Shown here: positions 63,662 through 64,000 of the stretch, one piece after another | Layout: every line of letters begins with the position of its first letter | Position numbering within the stretch: the first letter of the stretch is position 1 | Source: CAWKAO01 sp963847665 | GTDB lineage: Bacteria > Actinomycetota > Humimicrobiia > Humimicrobiales > Humimicrobiaceae | Assembly (NCBI GenBank): GCA_963847665.1 | Contig: CAWKAO010000003.1 | Coordinates: forward strand, 620,001-684,000 | Reading direction: 5' to 3' | Length of the DNA: 64,000 nt | Translations under genes and position numbers: made by a program | Notes under the pieces: model-generated | Databases searched by the model: none | What the model was told of the DNA's origin: nothing | What the model saw: only the letters and a program-made list of their open reading frames with translations

Positions 63662-64000
63662 ATTTTGAAAAATTTACAGTAAAGGCACAGGAAGCGATAG
63701 CAAATTCCCAGGTAATAGCTTCTGAGAACGGCCATCAGACAATAGAGGATTTTCATCTGGCCAGGGCCCTTCTTGATCAGCAGGATGGAGTAGTCATCCC
63801 GGTCATTAAAAAAATGGAAATAAATATAGAAGATCTTAATTCAAAGATCGATGGGTTTATTAAGGACTTTCATAAAGTGACCGGGCAGAACGTCCAGGTA
63901 TTTATGAGCCCTGAAATGAACAATATATTAAACAATTCTTTCAAGGAAGCTGAAAAACTAAAAGATGAATACGTAAGTACAGAGCATCTGCTTATTGCAC
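63658..64000 (+). CDS. clpB: ClpB disaggregase, N-terminal part (cut by window end)
   Basis: ATG at 63658 overlaps the dnaJ stop (ATGA) after a GGGGGTAAAG site. The 114 visible residues begin MNFEKFTVKAQEAIANSQ and include HQTIEDFHLARALL and STEHLLIA, the two halves of the Clp N-terminal repeat domain. ClpB works with DnaK to pull apart aggregates. The order hspR-like, dnaK, dnaJ, clpB makes one heat-shock operon. The ATPase domains lie beyond the window. Confidence 0.9.
   Translation, partial: MNFEKFTVKAQEAIANSQVIASENGHQTIEDFHLARALLDQQDGVVIPVIKKMEINIEDLNSKIDGFIKDFHKVTGQNVQVFMSPEMNNILNNSFKEAEKLKDEYVSTEHLLIA

Overview
The window is about 64 kb of AT-rich bacterial chromosome with dense, mostly plus-strand operons. 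No phage, transposase, rRNA or CRISPR was seen. The gene content suggests an uncultured, probably anaerobic and fermentative heterotroph. There are ABC importers for sugars and small organics, many amino-sugar and rare-sugar enzymes, butyrate kinase, a probable pyrophosphate-dependent phosphofructokinase and ferredoxin-type aldo/keto reductase, and no respiratory complexes. An HspR-type MerR regulator heads dnaK-dnaJ-clpB, an ECF sigma factor is paired with a DUF5667 protein, and lipoproteins carry AETT-rich linkers. These fit a low-GC, deep-branching Actinomycetota-like lineage, but that placement is a low-confidence inference.

Layout. 1-10.2 kb: oxidoreductase, M24-like protein, E1 alpha/beta dehydrogenase pair, GNAT, NagB-like isomerase, zinc-type dehydrogenase, phosphofructokinase (minus strand) and a ROK regulator with a near-perfect palindromic operator. 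10.3-22.2 kb: Old Yellow Enzyme-type flavoprotein, a complete ribose-type ABC importer, PIG-L deacetylase, sugar isomerase, Gfo/Idh/MocA dehydrogenase, second NagB-like protein, URO-D-family protein and EamA transporter. 22.6-33.5 kb: a nitrate/taurine-type ABC importer, a PIG-L remnant plus a second copy of the sugar isomerase, VOC protein, dehydrogenase, M24 and M20 proteins, amidohydrolase and NagA. 33.5-39.1 kb (minus): cyclase-family protein, Fe-S aldo/keto reductase and a heterodimeric ABC exporter. 39.2-44.5 kb: the most unusual region, an ECF sigma factor/DUF5667 pair followed by a multi-flavin carrier protein, ApbE flavin transferase and an RnfD-like/ferredoxin-reductase fusion. 44.7-60 kb: UPF0316 protein, butyrate kinase, PspA and GIDE proteins, M20 peptidase, branched-chain aminotransferase, second URO-D protein, second E1 pair with a free lipoyl domain, MBL hydrolase, tRNA-Val, SDR, xylulokinase, aminotransferase and a broken endonuclease/phosphatase-family lipoprotein. 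60-64 kb: hspR-like, dnaK, dnaJ and clpB (cut by the window end).

The best candidate for an undescribed system is 39.2-44.5 kb. One secreted protein has a canonical FMN-binding domain followed by five further flavinylation-like motifs spaced exactly 27 residues apart. It sits next to its presumed modifying enzyme (ApbE) and a membrane NAD(P)H-oxidising protein. The same bipartite promoter (CTAAAC, 18 bp, CGTTT) lies upstream of both the sigma-factor operon and the flavoprotein operon. I read this as a self-regulated route for moving electrons from cytoplasmic NAD(P)H to an extracytoplasmic multi-flavin chain.

Six genes contain single-base frameshifts. Eight of the nine lesions are an extra base, which looks more like insertion-biased sequencing error than ordinary gene decay. 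Gene starts and domain calls were made by eye; no database search was run.
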